Source of the DNA: Mortierella sp. BCC40632
Lineage: Eukaryota > Mortierellomycota > Mortierellomycetes > Mortierellales > Mortierellaceae
DNA: 64,000 bases
NCBI GenBank assembly: GCA_011634665.1
Contig: WAEK01000014.1
Coordinates: 974,501 to 1,038,500 of the forward strand
Direction of reading: 5' to 3'
In this document: piece after piece, positions 1 through 10,272 of the stretch
Position numbering within the stretch: the stretch's first letter is position 1
Layout: every line of letters begins with the position of its first letter
Program-made: the position numbers and the translations under genes
The notes under the pieces: generated by a model
Databases searched by the model: none
The model's input: only the letters and a program-made list of their open reading frames with translations
What the model was told of the DNA's origin: nothing

Positions 1-1397
1 AGGAGAAGATTGCCGCCTGAGGCTTTTCCAATGTAAAGAAATCTGCCTTTCAGACGTTTTATTCAAAGTGTCGACACAGCGAGCAACTTCTAATATATGC
101 CTTGACTGATATTGATTCTTTAGATATCCCATACAAAACAAAGAGCTCTTGCACAGCACTCCGGCCCCTTTGCAACTTGAAGCCTCATCTTGGTGGTGCC
201 ATTCGATGCCTAGAATGGAGCTACACCAACGAACCTCACTCCTATCTGCTCTTTACAGGCGGAGCAGTCGAATCGATGCGTGCCTGGCAGGTGACTCTGA
301 GCATCCCCAACAGTTATCAGGTCCAATATCTCAAGAATCATCGGAACGAGGTGATTCCAGAACACACACCCTTGTCACTAGGAGCACTTGAGCTTGCACA
401 GTGCCCACATGCGAGTGAGAGTCTGGAAACACGGATCATGGACCTAGCAGTTTTCCGTATCAATCGTGGATTGGATTCTAGGCATTCAAGAAAGCATTTT
501 ATTGCTGCTGTGTACTCGGATGCAGCCATTCGAATTTGGGCATTTGATGAAGAGACTCATCAATTTGTGTTGGCGGTCGAATATGCTTATCATGACAAGT
601 GCATCCTTCAAGTGAGTCATTTGCAACTCACAGACAATGGTGGTCATATACTATTTACGGCAGCGACCGATGGAAAAATTGCTGTGTGGGATGTTTCGAC
701 AGCATTGGAGAGATTCTTGGACTCTTATTCGATCGAGATGAGTGCTGGCTCCCCATCTCCACATCATCACTCTACTGGACGTCATCGACGGAAGCTTCAG
801 AGGGATCACGTTCAGTCGTTGGAGGGCGCGAAACCCATTGCAGAAATCACAGTCCACATGTCTGGCGTAAATGGCCTCTTTGTCCAAGACGCAGGCGAGG
901 GGACCATATTGACAATATCTGGAGGGGATGACAATGCTCTGGCAGTGGCTCAGTTTGAAGCTCGATGGGACGAACAAGGACGTCGGGTTATTATCGAGTC
1001 TCTTAAGGAGATTGCCAAAGTGGAGGATGCGCATGGTTCCGCTATCCAAGGTCGGTACAGCAAAGAGTTTGTAAATCAAATCGCGCTCTGAGAAGCCATA
1101 GACATCGTGCTGACATGCTGCCTTCCCTTTACTGTTATTATTATTGTTATGTTAGCTGTGGCCATGACAAATTCATCCACTATCGTCACCACCAGTCAGG
1201 ATCAACAGATTTCATTGTGGAAACTGGAGCGACCTCAAAGCAAGGCAACCTCCTCGGTTCAGCTCACAAAAATAGAATCTCAATTTGTCCATGTACCTGA
1301 TCCATCCACCATGGATGTTTTCCCTTGCTTTACTGATAATAGACACTCAGTGGCAATTGCAGGAATTGGAATCCAAGTATTTGATATCCATGACTAG
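1..1397 (+). CDS. WD-repeat protein, WDR6/Rtt10-like, 5' partial
   Basis: C-terminal part of a large WD-repeat protein of the WDR6/Rtt10 type, a family linked to tRNA 2'-O-methylation (Trm7 partner) and endosomal recycling. The window starts inside the gene. One exon is open from about 54, after a TTTCAG acceptor, to 1050; an intron at 1051-1155 (GTCGGT...TTAG) joins in phase to a last exon 1156-1397 ending TAG. WD-like blades are visible: HFIAAVYSDAAIRIW, HILFTAATDGKIAVWD and TIVTTSQDQQISLWKL. The splice gives AIQ|AVAM, turning the last blade in frame. The family assignment rests on the blade pattern and the conserved HLGGAIRCLEW-type segment. It could be another multi-blade WD protein, but a propeller fold is clear. 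Confidence 0.72.
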
Positions 1398-1626
1398 GAA
1401 ACAAAGTAGCCTCAGTACTCCGTAACGGAATGTGGACAAAGATGAGCCATATATAAATCATTTCTGTTTTTATTCCTCTACTGGTGCATGTGTGTCTGAA
1501 GGAGGAGGGCGGGAGGGGGGGGGGGCATGGGGAAGAGGGTAAAGAGGTAAAAGGAAGGGATAAAGGGGAGAGAAAAGGAATCATTCTTATACCCTAGCCA
1601 TTTCAAATTTTCATTCATTCGACACA
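1398..1626. other. Convergent 3' intergenic spacer
   Basis: Between the WD-repeat gene and the antisense Fanzor-like relic. Contains a G-rich stretch at about 1500-1525 and a purine-rich stretch to 1575. No gene seen. Confidence 0.6.
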
Positions 1627-2815
1627 TTAGGTTGTTAACGAGAGCATTTCTTTTCTTTTTGTCTGTTCGTTCTCGTTAGCTTGTTCCAATTGTATCACTA
1701 ATGAAGAAAATAGGAAAATATCAAGGTCTTTGTTGTCGTTGGAATGGAAACAAGGTGGACGCTCTGGAGAGAGGAGGTTGGATGCCCCTGCAATTGCAAT
1801 TGCTACCGCTGAGTGAGCATCGCGAGGCCTGATCGAGTAGCCACACTTGAGAGACGGACACCTAGGATTTACGCACTCTATGGCTCCATGAAATTTACTG
1901 TTCTTGATCTCTCCTCTGATCTTTCGCCGAGCACGAGCCAACCGGATCTCCTGAAAGCAAAGACGCACGTTTTTGATGTTCGGTGCTCACTGGCGATACT
2001 AACGGTGCAGTGCTGCCGATACTCCTTTCTCATCTTTCCACCGCCTCGTCGCGCATGGCCTTTGATGCGGCCTCCCACCTCAGTCCCAATCAACAGTACT
2101 TTGAAATACTCCTTTTCCTCTTTGGGGCACTGCAGAACGTGGGGGAAATGACGCTGGCTTGAGTTTCGAGGGATGTGATGGAGCTGACATAAAGTACATC
2201 AATTATCCCCATACAACACGGTGCCTACAGCTGTGGTAGTGATTAAAAAAAAAAAAAAAGGGTTAAGTTTCATGTCTCTCCATTACTTTTGAACAGTAGT
2301 AGTTCAAGTATTGGTTCTTTCGTGCATTATCATTTTGGACATCATGTTTCCTTGCATGCTCTCGGACGTGTGCGCGCTCAGCCGCACCAAGTTTAGCCCA
2401 TGTCTTGGCGGTTCTTAGGCGCTGATTCCCCAAGTCTCGTTGCCATGCGGCAGATGCCTCGAATTACTTCAGGTCATCCTCAACAGATCGATGGAAGCGA
2501 CGGGCGGAGTCTATGGCCTCCAGTGTGCTAGCCGTCTTGAGAGCATTATCAGAGAGTTGCCCAAGGGCATCATAGTACTCCAGCTTAATGAGACAACGCA
2601 ATCCTTCGACAGTATGGTGTCTTTCAATCACGAGCGTTCCCGGACTGAAAGAATAGGTGGTCGCCAGCCTGGATAGACCAGAGTCGGATCCATTGGATCA
2701 GTACCAGAAACTTACTCTGTGTTTATTTGGGTCAACCAACGATCTCATGAGTACGGTGTCAGTTGTTGTGGTGAAAATCGACCGACTTGAGCGAACATAA
2801 GATAATGCGCACCAA
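1627..2815 (-). pseudogene. Decayed Fanzor/TnpB-like (OrfB zinc-ribbon) gene, type 1
   Basis: Read on the minus strand, several broken frames line up as one protein. In order: a basic helical region from about 2680 to 2280 containing LEYYDALGQLSDNALKTAS, RLRTAKTWAKLGAAERA and similar; a block at 2093-1960 with GGRIKGHARRGGGKMRKE and HRTSKTC; and a C-terminal block at 1960-1740 with CVNPRCPSLKCGYSIRPRD followed by AHSAVAIAIAGASNLLSPE. Cys pairs plus an R-D-A-x-x-A-x-x-I motif match the zinc ribbon and third RuvC motif of TnpB/Fanzor nucleases (family knowledge, from memory). Damage: an in-frame TAA near 2465, a stop near 2235 at a poly-T tract, and a one-base frame change near 1955 between HRTSKTC and FQEIRLARARRK. 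An upstream piece (DTVLMRSLVDPNKHRV, about 2765-2715) may be an earlier exon ending at a GTAAGT. Clearly inactive. Confidence 0.6.
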
Positions 2816-3217
2816 CAAATCCAGTACTTGGTTCAAGAACAGCACCATCCTCATCCTCAATTTCCTCAGATCGCTGCCCCAACAGCAAGTTTTCAGCAGC
2901 AGCAGCTGTTGCTGCAATTACAGCACATGCAACACATACGCCAAATACAAATTCAATAGCAACAGAATTTGTTCAACATGTTGTTGCAGACAATGCAGAC
3001 ACCCGCTCCACCGCAGCATGTAGAGCCTCTGCCGCAAACGGAGCGCATACCAATACCACCACTCTCTCAGTGGCGCCTCCAGTACCAACAACAGCCCTTG
3101 GCACAGTCCCAGACACGACCCCAAGGTCTCCAGTCACTTCAATCTTCCTCTTCTTCAGCAAAGCCGGGACACCATCGCAAAGAAATGGAATTCATACTTT
3201 ACGATGGGACAAAGTAG
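2798..3217 (+). pseudogene. Broken Gln-rich ORF
   Basis: On the plus strand an open frame from about 2798 encodes a Gln/Pro/His-rich low-complexity peptide with runs such as QQQQLLLQLQHMQHI, interrupted by one TAG at about 2957-2959. It then continues in the same frame to a TAG at 3215-3217 with QWRLQYQQQPLAQSQTRPQG and a Ser run. The composition resembles an activation or linker region of a transcription regulator. No start codon or domain is visible, so this is either a gene fragment or chance coding in repeat-rich DNA. It abuts the 5' side of the antisense Fanzor-like relic. Confidence 0.3.
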
Positions 3218-3768
3218 CAAATGAAATAAAACAAAAGGCCCAAATGCCACCTGCACCCGTACCTAGTACGAAGATATTGATCCAGCCCTCATTCCGGCGT
3301 TCCAGTCTCACGTAAGACCGTCGATGGAATGGGTCATCATCCTAATCCTCGTACCTTGTGCCTGGCTCTATTTTTTTTTTTTTTTTTTTTTTTTTGGTGT
3401 TATTTCAATGGCTCATTTTCCGCTAGCTTCAGATCAAATCAGTCCCACTTCTTCTTCAGTGCCTTTTCCCTCCATTCACTACCTCCCCTCCCTATCGACC
3501 CATTCCATCCAACTCATGCAGCCATCTCAATGAGCGACCCTAGGCACTTTTTGAATATTGGTTTTAATTTCTCATTAACGAAAAAAAGCTGGTGTCTCCT
3601 TCCTGTTTTGGAAACTGAGAGGGATTGGACAGAAAGGATAGGTCTCACCTATCTATTTTTTTTAATGGTAAGGTGTCTGGTCGGATTTTCCAGTTAGCGA
3701 TACAATTACTGTATATTCTTTGTCGTTCAGGTAAAGAAAAAAGAAACTTTGTCTGTCTTTTTTTGCTA
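3218..3768. other. Intergenic, no gene seen
   Basis: Contains a poly(T) tract at about 3371-3394 and T-rich low complexity. ORFs here are poly-Phe artefacts. It holds the 3' flank of the minus-strand UBP8 gene. Confidence 0.6.
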
Positions 3769-6700
3769 TTAGTCCTTGGATGAATTGACAAAGTCGTAAT
3801 CCAGAGTTTGCTTCACATAGAATAGCATGTACCTAATTTTAAAAAAAGTATGAAAAGATAGCAATTAGTAGGAAGACGGATAAAACAACCAAACAAACTT
3901 GTAAGAGAGAGAGAGAGAGGTGGGAAGAGGGTATTTACGCTTTGCTATCCAGAACGTCTTTTTGTGTGGCGAGAGTCACCTTGTGGTCATCTAGGGAAAA
4001 CCACTATTCATAATAATAATGGAGGTTTTTTTGATGAAGGTTTAGGACATGACTCGATGAAAACATTTGGCTTTTTCTCTAGATTCCAGGATCCAAGGTA
4101 AAGAATTACCTCTCCACGGTGCTTTGCATAGGCAGTATAATGTCCCGTGTCCATTTTGCCTTGGTGATTGATCACTGCGAATAAATTGTAGACATAGGTT
4201 GGAATCGGCTCATAAGCGCTTGCGTTAATTCCATTGGCAGTGCTCGTATGAGAAGATGCCGATGAAGTTGAAGAGGGTGTCGATGGCGATCCATTCTCAG
4301 AGATATCACCGCCGAGCTTTTGCAATGCCGCCAGCTTGCTCTTCTTGAGCTTCCTGGCCGAGGTCGTATACTGGGTCATGTCCAGCTGAGCTGGGAACTT
4401 GATCTTGGTTTCGATCTTGGAGGCTCCCATGGAGTGCTCAAATCGCTAGGGCAGTACAGGGAATCAAAAAAACAAGACAACGAATCTCAAACTTAGTTCT
4501 ACGCTCGGCATACCGTATTTGAAACAGGGACAGAGTTGTCCTTTCGAGCATAGTGTCCTTGTATACCTTCAGTTGGAAACTAAGGACTGGCGGGATAACC
4601 TTCATGGAAAGCTGCTTGGTGGCCTCTTGACCTGTCTTTCCGCACTTGCTGCAATTGTACTCATTGGTTCCCAGCTTTTCTGGATGTGTGTATCTATTAG
4701 GTGCAAGACAGGGGTATTAAGTTCTGCTCCAGATGATTCATCCTTAACTTGGAAATCAGAAAGGCATGGTTCTCTCTCTCTCTCTCTCTCTTTTTTTTTT
4801 CATTGACAATGAGGGTTACCTGTCAAGACAATCAGCAAGTGAATTTGGTCCGTCGTTCTTTTCGTCATGAATTCCACGCACTTTGTTAACTCCAGATTTG
4901 CTCCGCTTCGTTGGACGCAGATCCAATGAGATATCGAGGATAGGGTCAAAAGCAGAAGTGACATTGGCGCAGTTGAGACAGGTGACGTCCGACTGTAGGA
5001 TACCAGCAAATGTCTTGTGGATGACACAGTTGCAGTGGTGAGATTTAGCAACTAAAGTGACGACATTCAACCTTACAAACTATTAGAAATAGAAGTGTAT
5101 AGTACTGGCAGCTCAATCGATGGCCCAAAAACAAAAGTCCTTACGTGGCGATTTCGCATGGATTTGGTTGAGGGCGCTAATAAAGAATTCGTGAGCGTCC
5201 TGTTGGGCATATCCTGCTAGGTCTGACGATGACATCCACATGGTATGAAGAAAGTTGCAGGGTCCATAGGGCGACTTGACCCCCGAGTAAAACTTTTGGA
5301 ATTAAAGCAGAAAAAAATAATAATCCACAACTGGTGAGCTCATACATCTTGAGATACACGAGAGTAAGACACAGCTTTAAGAGGCCTTACCTGAGTGAAA
5401 AGTTGGTCCATCTCACATCCCATACACTCGCCCTTTTCTTCACATCTTTTAGAACTGTGTTGATCACTTAAAAAGTAGCCACGCAGAAGCGGGTTGTGAA
5501 TGAAGCACTGGAGAATGACGTTCATGAAGCATGTTGATCCCATATTCCGGAGACCACGTAAGCCTAATATCACAACCGGCAAGTAGTTTGGTGTTATGTT
5601 TGTTGCTTGGTACAGACTATATTCTATGACCATAAGAAAGTAATCCTGGCTTCCTACCTTGACATGGCTTTAGCTTTGTTCCTGCTTTGATGAGTGCAGC
5701 CTCCTTGGTTCCGGCATGATATTTTACATAACGTGGTCGCTTTTGTCCAGGCTCTACAGAGTTAGAGTAGAAAAAGTAGCAGTATGTCAATAAAGATCGC
5801 GCAGCAGCTGCATGAAGTATACCTTCGGACCAAAAGTGCGCTATAGCTACCTTGGATCATAGAGATGATTTCCGAATTCCGAAGAACCTCGCTGTTATGG
5901 AGTGAGTCAAAGTCACGGTCGTAAACAAAGTCCTTGCACTGATTGCAATAAAGGCCGCATCGACTAAGTTCAATCGCTAAAAGGTCACGGGAACGAGGAG
6001 TTGTCAGACGATCCACCAACGGCTGACTACCAAACATAGGAGAGGCAAAACCCGTGTCATAGGATGAACTTACCAAAGATGTGTCCTGTTTCCTTCGCAT
6101 GGGTCTGAGCATGCTCCGCCTTCCAGCAGCCGACATATACACAGTGCAAACATGCATGGATCCTTCCAAGTGACGACTGACAAGCAGTGCAGGCTGGCGT
6201 AGGAAGTTGTGGCGTGGCCTTGGTAGTGGACGAAGTATCCTATAAACAGCATCGATGAAGATCAGTCAGGATTTTCTCAATCTAAAAAGCTTAATAGGTC
6301 GAATCTGAGATATCGTCCAGCCCAGGGTCCTCGGAACCCCTTCGAGGTCGCACAACCACACCCCGCAGCGAGTCTTGGGCCTTCGTTTTTCATTTGACTA
6401 TGAAGCAATCCATATTGGCGGTTGGCAGTTACAGGCCGCCCACTATCAGTGGTTTCTATCACTGCCTTGGTCCGCTCCAGCGAGTACAGCGCGCACCTCC
6501 TGCCTAGATTGCCTGATGAAACTCCTAGTTCCTTTGGTCGAGCGTCTCTTAAAGAGTCGGAACGTGGAGGATAAAGGCCAAATGCACGGAGGCGGGTCTG
6601 CATTTCGTTGGGCTCAAGACAACAGGAAGGAGAAATGGGCCATGACCATCGGTCACAGGCAGGAGATGAAACATGCAAGACCGGATGGTGATGGGCTATG

Positions 6701-6946
6701 ACTTGCCTCAGAGATCCTTGCCCGCTTCTTGGAGTCCCGGGCTGGCAGGATGCCGAGTGCATGGCGATGGCGATAGTGAAGGCTGTAGCGGGCGAGGACT
6801 TGAAAGTTGCTTAGGATCTCGCTAGTACGCTTGAATGCTTTGATATGAGTGCAGCCGTGTGCTGCTGTCTGATCGTTAGGGAAGAAGTCCTGAGCGAGCA
6901 GCTTGGATGTTGGGAGCAGTGGTGGCGAGGATGGTGTCGAAGACAT
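3769..6946 (-). CDS. UBP8: Ubiquitin carboxyl-terminal hydrolase Ubp8/USP22 (SAGA deubiquitinase)
   Basis: Complete 11-exon gene, 590 aa: complement of 3769-3832, 3939-4003, 4110-4445, 4567-4693, 4820-5051, 5145-5292, 5391-5563, 5658-5753, 5851-5976, 6074-6239, 6707-6946; all phases close. Ubp8/USP22 removes ubiquitin from histone H2B within the SAGA DUB module. The N-terminal ZnF-UBP domain (about residues 30-150) has C32/H34, CTAC at 97-100, CLHC at 110-113, GCW at 117-119, TGH at 131-133 and CNQC at 146-149. The USP domain has the catalytic Cys box LRNMGSTCFMN (C221), QQDAHEFF near 297-304, Zn-binding CLNC and CSKCGK pairs, the His box GHYTAYAKHRGE (H538) and a DD pair at 553-554. The start ATG (6946-6944) precedes the first Zn ligands. 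Intron 1 (6706-6240) is long and begins GCAAGT, a GC-AG intron. A Ser-rich linker near residue 475 is extra to the compact yeast protein. Confidence 0.93.
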
Positions 6947-7792
6947 GGCGTTGTAGGCAAATGGGGAGAAATGAAGCAGAGGCAAAAGAGCAGTCGATGG
7001 ACTGGCTCACTCTCTCACTCTCTCTATTCAGGCTGTGTGATACGTGTGCGGCTGTTTCAGCAATGCAGCATCCGCCTAGTTTGTCTACCGCACGGGGTAG
7101 GGGAGAGAGAGCGAGGGAGAGTGAGCAGGAGGGGACCCCAGTATGCTTTGCTTCGATGGATGGAGAGAACTATGCGCATGCTATGATTGCGCGCCTGGCT
7201 CTTCTATGCGTCAAAGGGACAAAACATTCCCTAAGGAACCAATTTACGCATGGCCCCGCACGCGATCGCCATTATGCCACACACACTCTCTCTCGGTCAA
7301 ACTCGAAGTGTAGCCTGTGCGCGTGGCTCATGATCACATCAGCCGCCCAGTCTCGTCTCGTTTGTCTCGTCTCGTCTCGTTTCCTCGTACTCCACACATC
7401 ACATTCTCACTCACTCGCTCGTTGACTCGCCCCGCTTGATTCACCTTTTTGCTCTCACTCTTCTCGCTTTACTCCCAGCACACTTGCCTTCACTTGGCCC
7501 GCGCATCCGCATTCGCCTCATCGACCCTACCAGCCTCCCTGCTCAATCGTCATTCCGCATCGTCTGCAACTTTTGCAACTTTTATTCTCACCTGCCTTAT
7601 TCGCCTCCATTCACACATTCCCCTCCCCCCCCCTACCCCTTCTGTCACCCGATCATCGCGGTATTCTCAGTCATCCGCCCCGCTCAATCCTGCGCGACCG
7701 ATCATCGCTCTGGCCATTTGCCCACTTCTTTCAACCCACCGACTGTGCTCTCTGGGCCCGCTGCCCAGGCTGCACCACCATCTCAGTGACGC
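6947..7792. promoter_or_regulatory. Shared upstream region of divergent UBP8 and CLEC16A-like genes
   Basis: Head-to-head start codons lie 846 bases apart, so both promoters must lie here or overlap the UBP8 5' end. The half next to the plus-strand gene is pyrimidine-rich, with a repeated TCGTC/TCTCG pattern at about 7353-7385 and C-rich stretches at 7620-7640. No clear TATA box. ORFs here are composition artefacts. Confidence 0.45.
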
Positions 7793-10224
7793 ATGCTCAA
7801 CCTGCTGTGGAAGCCCAAGGCAGACCGATTCAGTCTCGAGAACCTAAAGTACGTTTGTTACCTGCTCCTGCTGCTCTGGCCGATGTGCCACGGACCATGT
7901 GGCCATGCGGGCTGCGGTCTTCTACCCGCAACCGTTCCCCTTTGAAATATGACTGATGAAAGCTGAGGCCATCGCTGCCTCCTGCAGCGGCCCAAGCAGA
8001 CAATCCCGGCGGTCGCTATCCTTTGATCGCCCCACTGCTCCATTGGTATCTGCAAACCGCCGAAGGCTCAAGGCTGACATCTCGCTTGTCTTTGTATGAA
8101 ATTTTTCTCGCCGAGTAGAATCGTCCGTGCTAGGTTCAAGGCAATCTACCAGAATGGAAACGAAGAAAGCATCGTCGGCTGCCTGAAGGAGCTGACCCAG
8201 CTCTTGATTTGGGGCGACCAGCACGATCCTCGCATGTTTGAGTAAGCTCACCGGATTCCGCACTGTATGCATGCCAGAAAAGGAGTACTTCCTCTTGTTC
8301 ATTTTCAGGAACAGTTGGACGTACCACTCTCCCTTCTTGTTACCCATGACTCGTACTCATAGCACTCTTTTCACCCTTGGCATTCTTCTTAGATATTTTT
8401 TCGAGGAGCAGGTCCAAGCAGAGCTTCTCTCAATCCTTCAGAGTAACAGGAGTGGGTCGCTAATAGTCCAGGTCCTTCAGACACTCAACATCATGTTCGA
8501 AAATGTCCGATCGCGAGAGTCGCTCTGTAGGTTAGCCTTTCTTCCTATCCCCATCCTTACTACTTGACTTGCAATTCAATGTGCACCGAAATGAGTGGAG
8601 TAACCTGCTGACTGTTTACTGCTACCCCTAGACTTTTTGCTCTCGAATAATTACGTGAACGAAATCATTAGCGCTCGGTACGATTTTTTAAACGATGAGA
8701 TCCTAGCCTACTACATATACCTGCTCCGGACGCTTTCCTTCAAGCTCTCAAAGGACACCATATATTTCTTTTACAACGAACGTACCAAAGGCTTTCCTCT
8801 GTAAGAACCTCGAAGTACAAATGGATCAGGAACCATATGTGCAAGGAATTCAAACGAATGAAAAGTGCGCTGACAATACGTGGATGATTTGCACTCTCTA
8901 GTTATTTCAAGGCGGTCACCTTCTATAATCATGAGGAAAGCATGATTCGTATTGCCGTTCGAGTCATCACTCTCAATGTTTACAGCGTAAACGATCAGCA
9001 AATGCGGGACTTTATTATGAATACTACGAAAGTCTACTTTTCAAACTTGGTCTCGTTTATCGGAGACTATGGCTCAAAAATCAACGACAAGCTTCTTTTC
9101 TTTGGGTAAGTTCACATGGGATCTACCTTCCGCATTCTTTTGATTCGCCTTTCAGAGAAGGTCTAATCATAGCCAATATCTAATGACTTGAATTTATAGG
9201 GAAGGCGAAACTTCCAGGATGAACTATTTCCTTGCGGAACATTTAGATTGCTTCTTTTATGTGAATGATATTATCGAGCTGGATATACCCAAGTTCAACA
9301 AGGAGCTCGTCGCCATCCTACTTAGTCGTTTACTGAGACCTGTATACATGAATAGTCTCTTACCACCAGACTCGATATACGGAGCAACACAAAGTTCCTC
9401 AGTATGTACCAATTTTACGTCTGTAGCAAACTGGAATTTCATCCGCAGAGTTTTTTGCAGTCAGGTCCAACTCATTTGATTTACTTTGGCATGACTCTAG
9501 CATTCAAGACTTACACCCGCTGTTGCACTTTCACTACTGCTGCATGCATTTCAAGTTCTGAAACATGCGCCATTGGTCAGCGCCATGGCATCAGCGCTAT
9601 TTTTGAATCAGCTTTACTCGAACCGGCAGACGACTCAACAGCAAACCCGAGCTGCCCCTTTGTCACTGATGCTTGGACCGCAGTCCGTCTCACCTGAATC
9701 CAGTCGCCCAGCCAGTCCCGTCACCTCAAAATTTCATTCATTTGGCCTTCTTGGCTCCAGCCCCAGTGGCGTGGACTCGATCAGCTGGTCTCCCGATGTC
9801 AACATAGTGCGCCCTCGTGCTCTCCACCCACACCAACCTCAACTAAGTCGCCACGACTCCGCATCATCTCACAACAATGCAGTCCCCTCGCCATTACCTT
9901 TGCACCAACAAACCAACCCTTTCAGGACAGCTATCTTTGATTATCTGAGTCAGACCGACAATGACCGCCTAGTGCTACCAGCTCTCATGCTAGTGTATCT
10001 TGTCGGTCGGAACCAAGGTACACCGAGGTTTAGCATGGAAGATGAGCCATAAATCGTAAATGTTAACTCGAGATCCAATGTCTTACTCATCTATCTGCGA
10101 ATTTCCCATCAATAGGTGTGATGCCCGACGTGTTGCTTGCGACAGATATCTGCCCCCAGCGTCTGCTCAAGAGTCGGATGATCGTGGTATGGCAAACTTT
10201 CCTAGGCTTTCAAACCACTGTGTG

Positions 10225-10272
<48 letters not shown>

